From CAZBMJ01 sp964493205 (GTDB lineage: Bacteria > Myxococcota > UBA727 > JABDBI01), in assembly GCA_964493205.1 (NCBI GenBank), contig CAZBMJ010000022.1:1-35495 (forward strand): 35,495 nt of DNA. Reading direction: 5' to 3'. Each line of letters begins with the position of its first letter. Position 1 is the first letter of the stretch. Under the pieces are notes generated by a model. It was not told the DNA's origin. It ran no database searches and saw nothing but the letters and a program-made list of their open reading frames with translations. A program made the translations under genes and the position numbers. Shown piece by piece: positions 9,440-17,660 of the stretch.

Positions 9440-9550
9440 TTATTCATAGCTTTTGTTCTCTTCAAAAGCAATGTAATTACGAGCACTTTTACTCTTGCCA
9501 AATTTATATAAAATAGAAATATCCCAATTAAGTTTAGGGTAGGTTCTCAT
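9440..9550 (-). pseudogene. Short open frame, possible gene remnant
   Basis: A 36-codon frame begins with MRTYPKLNWDISILYK and ends EENKSYE. It has no ribosome binding site, and the same frame stays open upstream without a start for about 20 more codons. Amino-acid content looks protein-like, so it may be the 3' end of a decayed gene. It could equally be chance in AT-rich sequence. Confidence 0.2.
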
Positions 9551-9573
9551 GTTAAAAATTGACAAATTATTGC

Positions 9574-9632
9574 ATTTGGCATCGGTTATGCCAAATTGAG
9601 TCTCAAATTGGCATTAGCGTTGCCATTTTGAG
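9574..9632. repeat. Multi-arm inverted repeat
   Basis: ATTTGGCAT (9574-9582) and ATGCCAAAT (9588-9596) form a perfect 9-bp stem with a 5-base loop. A second stem, 9602-9613 with 9621-9632, has 12 bp with one mismatch and a 7-base loop. The right arm of the first also pairs with the left arm of the second (TGCCAAATTGAG / CTCAAATTGGCA, one mismatch), so alternative folds compete. It overlaps the end of a possible transposase remnant and may be a mobile-element end. Confidence 0.55.
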
Positions 9633-9700
9633 GTTAAAATGGATTACATTAAGCGACTTTTCCCTATTCCTGAACCTGTCTGCCCTGTGAAGAATTTTTA
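9603..9700 (-). pseudogene. Possible C-terminal transposase remnant
   Basis: The minus-strand frame ending at 9603 encodes RADRFRNREKSLNVIHFNLK. This weakly resembles the C-terminal YRNRRKRFGLRFNLIAxIYN block of IS5-type DDE transposases. The frame upstream of about 9760 shows no transposase content. If real, only the last 30 or so residues survive. Low confidence. Confidence 0.22.
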
Positions 9701-9808
9701 AAGCAATTGATACCAGCATAATTTTGCTCTGAGCCCTTATTATTTGAAATAAAAAAGGTATAAGAATCCTGATAGCTTGTTTAAAATCAATATAAGGAAG
9801 CCAGCGCT

Positions 9809-10102
9809 GTGGCTGTAAAACAAAAATACCAGGATTTATTAGTAAAAATAATTCAAAAATATTTACCAAAGAGCAAAATCTATTTATTTGGTTCTCAAGC
9901 AACTAATAAAGCCACTGATGCATCTGATATTGATCTTGCGCTTGATAATGCAACACCAGTACCTTTCAACATTATGATGTCTATTCTTGCAGAAATTGAT
10001 GAGACTGTTATTCCTGTAAAAATTGATTTAGTGGATTTAAATGGGGTAGCAGAATCTTTCAAACAGGTTATTTTACGCGAAGGAATAGTATGGAAAAATT
10101 AA
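9809..10102 (+). CDS. mntA: MntA-type minimal nucleotidyltransferase (antitoxin)
   Basis: A 97-residue minimal nucleotidyltransferase. The GSX10DXD motif is intact: G28-S29, then D40-I-D42. In characterised MntA/HepT pairs, MntA transfers AMP to a tyrosine of the HEPN RNase toxin and inactivates it. The start is GTG, with AAGGA about 12 bases upstream. The 3' end overlaps the HEPN gene by 13 bases, the usual tight coupling of these modules. The symbol is given by family and pairing; the older annotation would be nucleotidyltransferase domain protein. Confidence 0.85.
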   Translation: MAVKQKYQDLLVKIIQKYLPKSKIYLFGSQATNKATDASDIDLALDNATPVPFNIMMSILAEIDETVIPVKIDLVDLNGVAESFKQVILREGIVWKN

Positions 10103-10545
10103 TACAGAAGCATGAGTATATGACAAAAGCTCTTAAAACTCTTCAACAAGCTCTTCATACTTTTGCACTATTTAATAAAGAGCACATAAAATATAACCCT
10201 CATATAACCTATGAAGAAGAATTGGCCACGTATCGAGACTCTGTTATTCAGCGATTTGAATATTCAGTGGATCTTTTTTGGAAATACTTAAAAAAATATC
10301 TTGAAAATGCCAACCTATCGCCAGATATTAAAATACCGAGCGAAATAATTCGCACTGCAAACTCTCATGGGCTTATATCATTAGATGAGGCTGAAACTAT
10401 TATTACCATGATTAAGAGTAGAAATATGACCTCGCATATTTATGTAGAAGAATTTGCGAATTTGCTTGCAGAGGAAATTCCCAAGTATTACGAGACACTC
10501 AATCTAGTTATCAACAAATTAACCCCTGTAGTTAGTAATGAATAA
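10090..10545 (+). CDS. hepT: HEPN-type partner, HepT-like / HI0074-family protein (toxin)
   Basis: A 151-residue all-helical protein of the nucleotidyltransferase substrate-binding (HI0074/HEPN) family. The RX4HXY motif is intact as R111-N-M-T-S-H116-I-Y118; in characterised HepT toxins this forms the RNase site, and the Tyr is the AMPylation target of MntA. It overlaps mntA at the 5' end and dbpA by 8 bases at the 3' end. HI0074-type proteins have also been described only as substrate-binding partners, so toxicity is inferred from the motif and the pairing. Confidence 0.82.
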   Translation: MEKLIQKHEYMTKALKTLQQALHTFALFNKEHIKYNPHITYEEELATYRDSVIQRFEYSVDLFWKYLKKYLENANLSPDIKIPSEIIRTANSHGLISLDEAETIITMIKSRNMTSHIYVEEFANLLAEEIPKYYETLNLVINKLTPVVSNE

Positions 10546-11899
10546 TTTAAAATTTTCCAAGTTACCTATTAAGCCACTTATTTTAGAAAATCTCTCTTCT
10601 ATGGGCTATGAACAAATGACCCCCATTCAAGAAGCTAGTTTGCCTATTATTTTAAGCAATAAAGATCTTATTGCTCATGCTAAAACTGGCAGTGGTAAAA
10701 CCGCAGCTTTTGCTATTGGATTATTATCAAAATTAGATATCACCAAAAAAGATGTTCAAGCCTTAGTTTTATGCCCAACGCGAGAACTTAGTGAACAAGT
10801 TTGCAAAGAGATTAGAAAACTGGCACGCCTTATTCCTAATATTAAAATCACCACATTATGTGGTGGTAGCCCTATGCAAGTACAAGTTACATCTTTGGCA
10901 AATGCTGTTCATTGTGTAGTGGGAACTCCTGGTAGAGTATTTGATCATATTCGTAAAAATACTCTTTATTTGGGTAATCTAGAAACTTTAGTTTTTGACG
11001 AAGCTGACCGCATGCTAGAAATGGGTTTTTTAGATGATATGACGCAAATAGTCAGTCATACGCCCAATAATCGACAAACTCTACTTTTTTCAGCTACCTA
11101 TCCGTCAAATATTCAAAATCTTAGCAAAGACTTTCAAAAAGAGGCAGTGCTCATAAAAGCCGATACAGATCATAGTTCTCTTGCTATTGAGCATTTATTT
11201 TTTGAAAAAAATGATGAGTATGATTTTGCGCCAGTTTTATCTATTTTAAACCATTATGCTCCGCAATCCACTTTGATTTTTTGTAATACTAAACAAAAGT
11301 GCCAAGAGTTAGCAACCTATTTACAAAATAAGGGCTATTATGCTCAATCATTGCATGGTGATTTGGAACAGAAAGAACGTGACGAAGCCGTAGTATTATT
11401 TAGTAACAAAAGTCTTTCTATCTTGGTGGCAACCGACGTTGCAGCACGAGGCTTAGATATTAAAGATTTGGCAGCCGTTATAAATTTTGATCTCGCTCAT
11501 GATCCACAAGTGCATATTCATAGAATTGGTCGAACAGCAAGAGCTGGCAGCAAAGGTTTGGCTTTTAGTTTATATAGCCATTTTGATAAAAAAAATCTCA
11601 ATCAAAAAATAAATTTTGAAAGCCTAGATAGTTTAAATTCTAATAATAAAGCCATACTAGTTCCTAAAATGGCTACTTTGCGTATTAGCTGTGGCCGAAA
11701 AAATAAGCTGCGAGCAGGGGATATACTTGGCGCACTTACTGCTAATAAAAATATTTTAGGAAATGATGTGGGTAAAATTGATATTTGTGACACCCATTCT
11801 TTTGTAGCAGTAACTAAAGCAAAAGTAAGCTTAGCCTTAAGTGTTTTGACCCAAGAAAAAATCAAAGGCAAAATTTTAAAAGTAATAATTTTAAGCTAA
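10538..11899 (+). CDS. dbpA: ATP-dependent RNA helicase DbpA
   Basis: A 453-residue DEAD-box helicase. Walker A is AKTGSGKT (48-55), motif Ia PTREL, DEAD at 153-156, SAT at 184-186 and HRIGRTARAG at 327-336. The C-terminal 75 residues fit the DbpA RNA-binding domain (RISCGRKNKLRAGDILGAL, ending KGKILKVII), which recognises 23S rRNA hairpin 92, giving a role in 50S assembly. Its ATG lies inside the end of hepT and has only a weak ribosome binding site, so translation is probably coupled to the module upstream. Confidence 0.93.
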   Translation: MNNLKFSKLPIKPLILENLSSMGYEQMTPIQEASLPIILSNKDLIAHAKTGSGKTAAFAIGLLSKLDITKKDVQALVLCPTRELSEQVCKEIRKLARLIPNIKITTLCGGSPMQVQVTSLANAVHCVVGTPGRVFDHIRKNTLYLGNLETLVFDEADRMLEMGFLDDMTQIVSHTPNNRQTLLFSATYPSNIQNLSKDFQKEAVLIKADTDHSSLAIEHLFFEKNDEYDFAPVLSILNHYAPQSTLIFCNTKQKCQELATYLQNKGYYAQSLHGDLEQKERDEAVVLFSNKSLSILVATDVAARGLDIKDLAAVINFDLAHDPQVHIHRIGRTARAGSKGLAFSLYSHFDKKNLNQKINFESLDSLNSNNKAILVPKMATLRISCGRKNKLRAGDILGALTANKNILGNDVGKIDICDTHSFVAVTKAKVSLALSVLTQEKIKGKILKVIILS

Positions 11900-11901
11900 A
11901 T

Positions 11902-11984
11902 ATTGGGTTTCGCTCACCATGCTCCCAATTTGTATTACATTTTTGGAGTATAGTTTAAATAATTTGAATTTTGGATAAGCCTAG
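11902..11984. repeat. Hairpin and solo terminal-repeat copy between dbpA and gyrA
   Basis: ATTGGG (11902-11907) pairs with CCCAAT (11924-11929) around a loop containing CGCTCACC. The sequence resembles the hairpin at 35455-35495 (GGGTT-C-CTCAC...GCTC...CCC). GAATTTTGGATAAGCCTAG at 11966-11984 is a solo copy of the terminal repeat found at 9402-9418 and at both window ends. It may also help end dbpA transcription, but the run of T after the hairpin is weak. Confidence 0.45.
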
Positions 11985-12033
11985 TTGATTTGGTTTTTTT
12001 ATCTATGCAATAAGACTTAATGGCTTAATTTCT

Positions 12034-14613
12034 TCACTCATCTAAAGTTTCAGGCGCGTCTGGGTCATCTTCAATATATACTAATGAACTGACTTTTTCT
12101 TTTTGTTCTTTATCCATGCTAATAAGTCTTAGGCCTTTGGTATTACGCCCATAAATAGATACACTATTAGCGCTCATACGAATAAGTTTACCTAAGTTTG
12201 TAACGATCATGATTTCGTCTTCATTATGCACTTGCATAGCGGCTACTACCGGTCCATTTCTTTCATCAACTTTAATAGTGATTAAGCCAGATCCGCCTCT
12301 TGCTTGTGTACGATATTCTTCAATAGCAGTTCTTTTACCGTAACCATTTTGAGTTACTGTTAATAAAGTAGCGTCGTTATCAAGCACTTCCATAGAAACT
12401 ACTTGATCATTGCCCTTAAGTCTAATGCCTCGCACACCAATAGCTTGGCGTCCTAGAGATCGAGCATCTGATTCGTTAAATCTAATAGCCATACCATTTT
12501 TAGTGGAAAGTAAGAGGTCGTTTTTGCCATCAGTGATTTTAACACTGATTAATTCGTCACCTTGTTCAATTTCACAAGCAATAAGACCATTTGAACGAGG
12601 GTTTCTGTATGCACGCAAATCAGTTTTTTTAACTTTGCCTTTTTTAGTAGCAGTAACCACATATTGTAAGTTTTCTTCTTCTGGATATTTTCGCACGGGC
12701 AAAATAGCACAAACTTTTTCTTGTTCTTCAAGTTGTACTAGGTTCACAATAGGTCGACCTCTAGAAGTAGTGCTTCCATCAGGTAGTTCATGAACTTTTA
12801 CCCAGTAAACTTTACCAAAGTTGGTGAAGGTCATTAAATAAGCGTGGGTAGAAGCCACAAACGCATCTTGAACAAAGTCTTCATTTTTAGAAACAACTGC
12901 AGTTTTACCTTTTCCGCCTCTGCGTTGTGCTTTATAATTAGACAAAGATACGCGTTTTACATAACCAGAGTGAGAAATGGTAACTAAAACATCTTCTTCA
13001 GTTATTAAATCTTCTTTATTAATTTCTTCTGCATCATGTACAAAAATACTTCTTCTTGGCGTAGCAAACTGTTGTTTGATATCTATAAGTTCTGATTTGA
13101 TAACTTGCATCAAAACTTTGGTATCACTTAGTATTTCTAATAACTTTTTAATTTCTAATAAAAGCTCAAAACCTTCTTGCAAAAGCTTATCGCGTTCTAA
13201 TCCTACTAATCTTGCTAATCTCATTTCTAAAATAGCATCTGCTTGGGTTTCATCAAGCTTGGCAAAGCCTTGAAGGTGCCAATCTTTTATTTGTTTGGTA
13301 GGAGCATCTAAGAATAAGTTTAATTTTAGTGCTTGCTCAAATTTAAGATTACAAAGATTAGTACGTGCTTCTTCGGTGTTTTTTGCGGCCCTAATAGTAG
13401 TAATAACTTTGTCTATATCATCAAGAGCAGTGGCCAAACCAGTGATAATATGAAAACGCTCATTCGCTTTTTTAAGTTCATAGCGAGTTCTTTTGGTGAC
13501 TATCTCGCGCCTAAAGCTTAAAAATTTATTAAGCATTTGCATCATGTTTAAAGTTTGTGGCTGGCCGTCTACAATACTTAGCATGTTAATAGAATAGCTG
13601 CTTTGCATGGGTGTAAGACTAAATAAGCCATTTAAAACAACTTCTGCCATAGAGTCACGCTTAATGTCGATAACAATGCGCATACCGTCTCTATCAGATT
13701 CATCGCGCAAGTCTGAAACTCCCTCTAAGCGCTTTTCTCTTACTAGTTCAGCGATGCGTTCTAAGAGTCTGGCTTTATTAACTTGATAGGGTATTTCCGT
13801 AACAATAATTCTTTCTTTGTTACTAGATTCAATTTTTTCAATTTCTGCTTTTGCTCTAATAACTATGCTGCCACGACCTGTTTTTAAAGCATTCAATGAG
13901 CCGTTTTTACCACAAATAAAACCACGAGTAGGAAAATCGGGCCCAGGTATGAGTTTTGCTAAAAGTTCAAAAGTGACTTCTTCACCTTCTTCATATTGTT
14001 CTGAAATTATTGCCAATAAGCCATCTACTATTTCGCCTAAGTTATGAGGAGGGCATTTGGTGGCCATGGCCACAGCGATACCTTCAGAGCCATTTATTAA
14101 AAGTGTAGGAATTCTGCTTGGTAAAAATACTGGTTCTTCTACAGAGGCATCAAAATTGGGTATAAAATCTACTGTTTGTTTGTCGATATCAGCAAGTATA
14201 GATTCTGCTATTTTGGTAAGTCTGGCTTCGGTATAACGATAAGCCGCTGGTGGATCGCCATCGATAGAACCAAAGTTTCCTTGGCCTTCTATTAAAAGCT
14301 CGCGCATATTCCAATGCTGAGCCATACGAACTAAGGCTTCATACACAGGGGAATCGCCGTGGGGGTGGTACTTTTTTAAAACTTCACCAACAACACCGGC
14401 GCATTTACTAAATTTTCTATTGGATAATAAGCCTTCTTTAAACATAGCGTACAAAATGCGTCTATGAACAGGCTTTAGGCCATCTCTAATATCAGGCAGT
14501 GCTCTTCCAATAATAACGCTCATGGAATAATCGCGAAAAGATGATTTAAGTTCATCGGTTATGCTAACACTAACGAGATTTCCAATAGGATTAGAATTAT
14601 TTTGTGCATTCAT
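12034..14613 (-). CDS. gyrA: DNA gyrase subunit A
   Basis: An 859-residue subunit of the A2B2 gyrase that breaks and rejoins DNA. The catalytic Tyr is Y127 in AYRYTEARL. The GyrA box QRRGGKG, which marks gyrase rather than topoisomerase IV, is in the C-terminal beta-pinwheel region. The quinolone region reads HGDSPVYEALVRMAQ: the position equal to E. coli Ser83 is Ser88, Ala84 is replaced by Pro89 and Asp87 by Glu92. An acidic tail ends the protein. The start has AAGG eight bases upstream. The 132 bases between it and the upstream SDR gene probably hold its promoter. Confidence 0.98.
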   Translation of the reverse strand: MNAQNNSNPIGNLVSVSITDELKSSFRDYSMSVIIGRALPDIRDGLKPVHRRILYAMFKEGLLSNRKFSKCAGVVGEVLKKYHPHGDSPVYEALVRMAQHWNMRELLIEGQGNFGSIDGDPPAAYRYTEARLTKIAESILADIDKQTVDFIPNFDASVEEPVFLPSRIPTLLINGSEGIAVAMATKCPPHNLGEIVDGLLAIISEQYEEGEEVTFELLAKLIPGPDFPTRGFICGKNGSLNALKTGRGSIVIRAKAEIEKIESSNKERIIVTEIPYQVNKARLLERIAELVREKRLEGVSDLRDESDRDGMRIVIDIKRDSMAEVVLNGLFSLTPMQSSYSINMLSIVDGQPQTLNMMQMLNKFLSFRREIVTKRTRYELKKANERFHIITGLATALDDIDKVITTIRAAKNTEEARTNLCNLKFEQALKLNLFLDAPTKQIKDWHLQGFAKLDETQADAILEMRLARLVGLERDKLLQEGFELLLEIKKLLEILSDTKVLMQVIKSELIDIKQQFATPRRSIFVHDAEEINKEDLITEEDVLVTISHSGYVKRVSLSNYKAQRRGGKGKTAVVSKNEDFVQDAFVASTHAYLMTFTNFGKVYWVKVHELPDGSTTSRGRPIVNLVQLEEQEKVCAILPVRKYPEEENLQYVVTATKKGKVKKTDLRAYRNPRSNGLIACEIEQGDELISVKITDGKNDLLLSTKNGMAIRFNESDARSLGRQAIGVRGIRLKGNDQVVSMEVLDNDATLLTVTQNGYGKRTAIEEYRTQARGGSGLITIKVDERNGPVVAAMQVHNEDEIMIVTNLGKLIRMSANSVSIYGRNTKGLRLISMDKEQKEKVSSLVYIEDDPDAPETLDE

Positions 14614-14745
14614 GATTATCGCCTTACAAATATAGCTGTTTTCTTGTAAGCGCTTTAAGTGTTTTGGTCAATGAAGATAGTAATTAAAAATATTACTATA
14701 TATTTATTTGTTTTTAAGAAAAATAGCTAAAATATAGATTATTAG

Positions 14746-16194
14746 TTAATTTTTTGTTTTATGAGCACGCTGCATGATGCTATTTAATAACCCAGAAAAA
14801 ATTATTTTATGAAATGGCAAAAGACCATACCAATAGATTAAACCAAAAAGACCTTTGGGATCGAAAATGGCACTTTGGTAGAGTACAGTTTTGCCGTTTT
14901 CCAAAGTTATGCGAAAATCAAGCCAAGCTCTTCCCGGAAGTCGCATTTCTGCAAAGAGTTTAAGGTGCTCATTAGGAGTAATTTCCAATACCCGCCAAAA
15001 ATCTAGGGTGTCGCCTACACGAAGTTTATTGGGGTCACGCCTAGATCTTCTCATGCCAATGCCGCCTAACCAATAGTCGATTAGACCTCGTAGAGACCAG
15101 ATTGAGTCTGCAAAATACCAGCCATTTTTGCCGCCAATTTTTTCAATTACCTCAAATATAGCTTTAGGCGAAAGCTCGCTTATGCGTTTTTGGGTTTCAA
15201 ATAGACGCCTACCATAATTGCCACTAGCAGAGTTTAAATTGGCATGAGTAACATAACTATCAGTGTCATTCCAACGAACGCTAGAAAAATCATTTTCCTC
15301 AATTTCTCTGGCTTGTTTAATAGCTTCTTTATAGCCGATTGGTTTAATAGTGAACCAATTATCTGTTTCAAAGGACTGTATCACGGTTTTGTTGACCAAG
15401 CTTGCAATGAGTTGTTGGCCTACTCGAGCATAAATTGGGGTGACTAATTGCAACCACCAGCTGGAAAGTCGTGGAGTTAAAAATGGCACTTTAATCATAA
15501 CTCGAGTTAAGCCTCTTTGCTTGGCATACTCAGCCATTAGGCCACCATAGGTAACAATTTCGCAACCACCAATTTCAAAAATAGCGTTTTTTTCTAAATC
15601 TAAGGAATAAGCGTTTATTAAATAATTTATAGCATCATCTATAAAGATAGGTTGAGTTTCAATATTTACCCATTTTGGTGTAATCATTATGGGCAATCTT
15701 TCAACTAAGCTACGAATAAGTTCAAATGACAAACTGCCAGGGCCAATAATTATGGATGCTCGAAACTCAATAACTTGAAAATTGCCTTCTCGCAGTAGCG
15801 CACCAGTTTCATGGCGACTTTTGAGGTGTTTGGACAAAAAATGTCCCGAGTCATTTCCTAGGCCACCAAGAAAAATCACTCGTTTTATCCCAGCTTTTTG
15901 AGCAGCTTTCACAAAGTTTTTTGCGGCTTTTTTATCAAGCTTAGCATAATCTTGATCAGCCGCCATGCTATGAACTAAATAATATGCTGTTGTAATGCCC
16001 ATAAAAGCTTTTGGCAAAGTTTCAGGTTTGAGCAAGTCAGCCTCTATCCACTCAATAAGTGGACTTGAAGGCTCTTTGACAAACTCCAGTCTTCTGACCA
16101 TTAATCGAAGTGGCTTGCCCAATTTTTCTAAGGCACTACTCAAGCGGCTGCCTACATAACCATTGGCTCCACAAATAAGAATTTGAGTTGTCAT
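14746..16194 (-). CDS. SDR/NmrA-like NAD(P)-binding protein with DUF2867 domain
   Basis: A 482-residue two-domain protein. The N-terminal atypical short-chain dehydrogenase domain has the GANGYVG nucleotide-binding motif (9-15) and resembles YbjT/NmrA (COG0702) proteins. The C-terminal part from about residue 330 matches DUF2867, with GMRRSRRDP, DFWRV and LPGRAWLDF segments and a hydrophobic end near LIYWYGLLPFHKIIF that may associate with the membrane. The substrate is unknown. An AAGGAT ribosome binding site lies about ten bases upstream. It precedes gyrA on the same strand but is probably a separate unit. Confidence 0.88.
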   Translation of the reverse strand: MTTQILICGANGYVGSRLSSALEKLGKPLRLMVRRLEFVKEPSSPLIEWIEADLLKPETLPKAFMGITTAYYLVHSMAADQDYAKLDKKAAKNFVKAAQKAGIKRVIFLGGLGNDSGHFLSKHLKSRHETGALLREGNFQVIEFRASIIIGPGSLSFELIRSLVERLPIMITPKWVNIETQPIFIDDAINYLINAYSLDLEKNAIFEIGGCEIVTYGGLMAEYAKQRGLTRVMIKVPFLTPRLSSWWLQLVTPIYARVGQQLIASLVNKTVIQSFETDNWFTIKPIGYKEAIKQAREIEENDFSSVRWNDTDSYVTHANLNSASGNYGRRLFETQKRISELSPKAIFEVIEKIGGKNGWYFADSIWSLRGLIDYWLGGIGMRRSRRDPNKLRVGDTLDFWRVLEITPNEHLKLFAEMRLPGRAWLDFRITLENGKTVLYQSAIFDPKGLFGLIYWYGLLPFHKIIFSGLLNSIMQRAHKTKN

Positions 16195-16309
16195 ATTTTT
16201 TTAAATCCTTTTTTAACTTAAAAATATTAGATCAAAATCAATGCAAATACTATAATTATTGCTATACCTGCTTATAAATAGTTTTTTATATAATTATTCG
16301 GCTAAAATT

Positions 16310-17170
16310 ATGTTTTTTAAAGTATTTTTAATGTGCTTATTTTTTACTAAATTTATTTTTGCTATTGATATGTATGGTTTAATAGAAGGTATTAATAACA
16401 AATTAAAAAATCCACAAAGTAGTTTAGAAAATTTACAAATTTGGGGTAATTCTAATTTAAAAGAAGCTTCCATAATTTTATTGCCAGAAATCCATGACAA
16501 TGCTGAAAGCTTGCTTAATCAACTACTAATTATATCTTTATTAAAAGAGCAAAAAAAAGACTTAATAATTCTTGACGAAAGCTTAAAAAGCTTAACCAAA
16601 AGCCCTTGGGAACTATTTTCGCAAAAAACTCTAGAAATTATAGCTGCTATCAAGCAAAAAAATGCTCAAAAATCCTATAACGTAGAAGAATTTGAGCAAG
16701 AGCTACAAAATCTCAGCCGTAAATTTTCACAACCAGGAAAATATAGATTAAAAGTTCTCAATAACAATTTATTAGGTTTTACTCTTTTTAAAAATATAGC
16801 TACGCCATTTTATGGTTGGGATGACCACGAAGAAAACTCATCCATGGAAAAACGCAACCAAGTATTAATCAACACTCTTAATAAACTAAGCAATAGCAAT
16901 AAGGTTATTGTGGTTATGCTTGGCTCTAGGCATATACCAGAGTTAGATTTTTATGGAAGCGCTTCATTAATGTGTCATCAAAACAATACTATTGATGAAT
17001 TTTTTAGTTCTTTGCGTAATAAAAATAAATTGCAAATTGGTAGTACTAAAAATCTATATACTTATTTGCAATCAAATAAATATATAGTTATGTTTGATAA
17101 ATCTTTGTTAACAAGCATGGATGCTACTGTGGAAAAATATAAAAATAAATTAATTAATTGTCTTGATTGA
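16310..17170 (+). CDS. Secreted protein with ChaN/TraB/EreA-like features
   Basis: About 286 residues with a signal peptide (MFFKVFLMCLFFTKFIFA). The motif LPEIHDN (58-64) and a later GSRH (205-208) after a hydrophobic strand (KVIVVMLG), plus MEKRNQVL between them, recall the GExHxN and GxxH layout of ChaN haem-binding, TraB/TIKI and erythromycin-esterase-like proteins, whose Glu/His residues bind metal or haem. Family placement is inference from these short motifs. The start at 16310 is chosen because the signal peptide begins there; an in-frame TTG lies 51 bases upstream. The ribosome binding site is weak. The 3' end overlaps the convergent gene by 17 bases. Confidence 0.68.
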   Translation: MFFKVFLMCLFFTKFIFAIDMYGLIEGINNKLKNPQSSLENLQIWGNSNLKEASIILLPEIHDNAESLLNQLLIISLLKEQKKDLIILDESLKSLTKSPWELFSQKTLEIIAAIKQKNAQKSYNVEEFEQELQNLSRKFSQPGKYRLKVLNNNLLGFTLFKNIATPFYGWDDHEENSSMEKRNQVLINTLNKLSNSNKVIVVMLGSRHIPELDFYGSASLMCHQNNTIDEFFSSLRNKNKLQIGSTKNLYTYLQSNKYIVMFDKSLLTSMDATVEKYKNKLINCLD

Positions 17171-17642
17171 AACTAAGTAAGTAATTATAAATAGATTGTA
17201 TAGCAGCCATAAGCGTTCCTATTTTAATTATAAAAGCAGCTGAACTTGAAATATATTTTTTGCTAGTTTTAAATAGACTTTCTGAACGTCTATTAATATT
17301 ATAATCTAAAAGCTCTTGTTTGTTAGCATGCAGGCTGTATATGCGATTTCTTAATTGCTGTAGATAAATTTTAGCCATAAATAAGTTTTTTTTATCATCT
17401 ATTTGTATCAAGCGATTGTGAGCATCATCACTTATAATAATAAGCTCTTTAATAGTATCTTTAAAAATCTCTGACCAAAAATCATAGGCTTTAAGATCTT
17501 CTTGCATATCTATCAAGTCTTCTTGAAATATTACTGATTGCTGCAAAGCAAAATTTTTAATTTTGTTTATTTCATCAGTAATTTCATCAATAGCTAGCAG
17601 CATATTGCTTGTAAAAAATAATAAAAATAATAAAAATTTCAT
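17154..17642 (-). CDS. Small exported protein with coiled-coil and C-terminal hydrophobic segment
   Basis: 162 residues: a signal peptide (MKFLLFLLFFTSNMLLA), a long charged helical middle likely to form coiled coil, and a hydrophobic segment at about 131-155 that could anchor it in a membrane. No family recognised. It starts 18 bases after the kamA stop with a G-rich ribosome binding site, so it is probably co-transcribed with kamA. Its stop overlaps the convergent gene. Confidence 0.68.
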   Translation of the reverse strand: MKFLLFLLFFTSNMLLAIDEITDEINKIKNFALQQSVIFQEDLIDMQEDLKAYDFWSEIFKDTIKELIIISDDAHNRLIQIDDKKNLFMAKIYLQQLRNRIYSLHANKQELLDYNINRRSESLFKTSKKYISSSAAFIIKIGTLMAAIQSIYNYLLSFNQDN

Positions 17643-17660
17643 AAGCCCCCCAATAAATTA

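Noticed and set aside
12410..12793. Open frame antisense to gyrA
   Set aside because: Fully inside a strongly supported gene and with no start signals; a shadow of gyrA codon structure.
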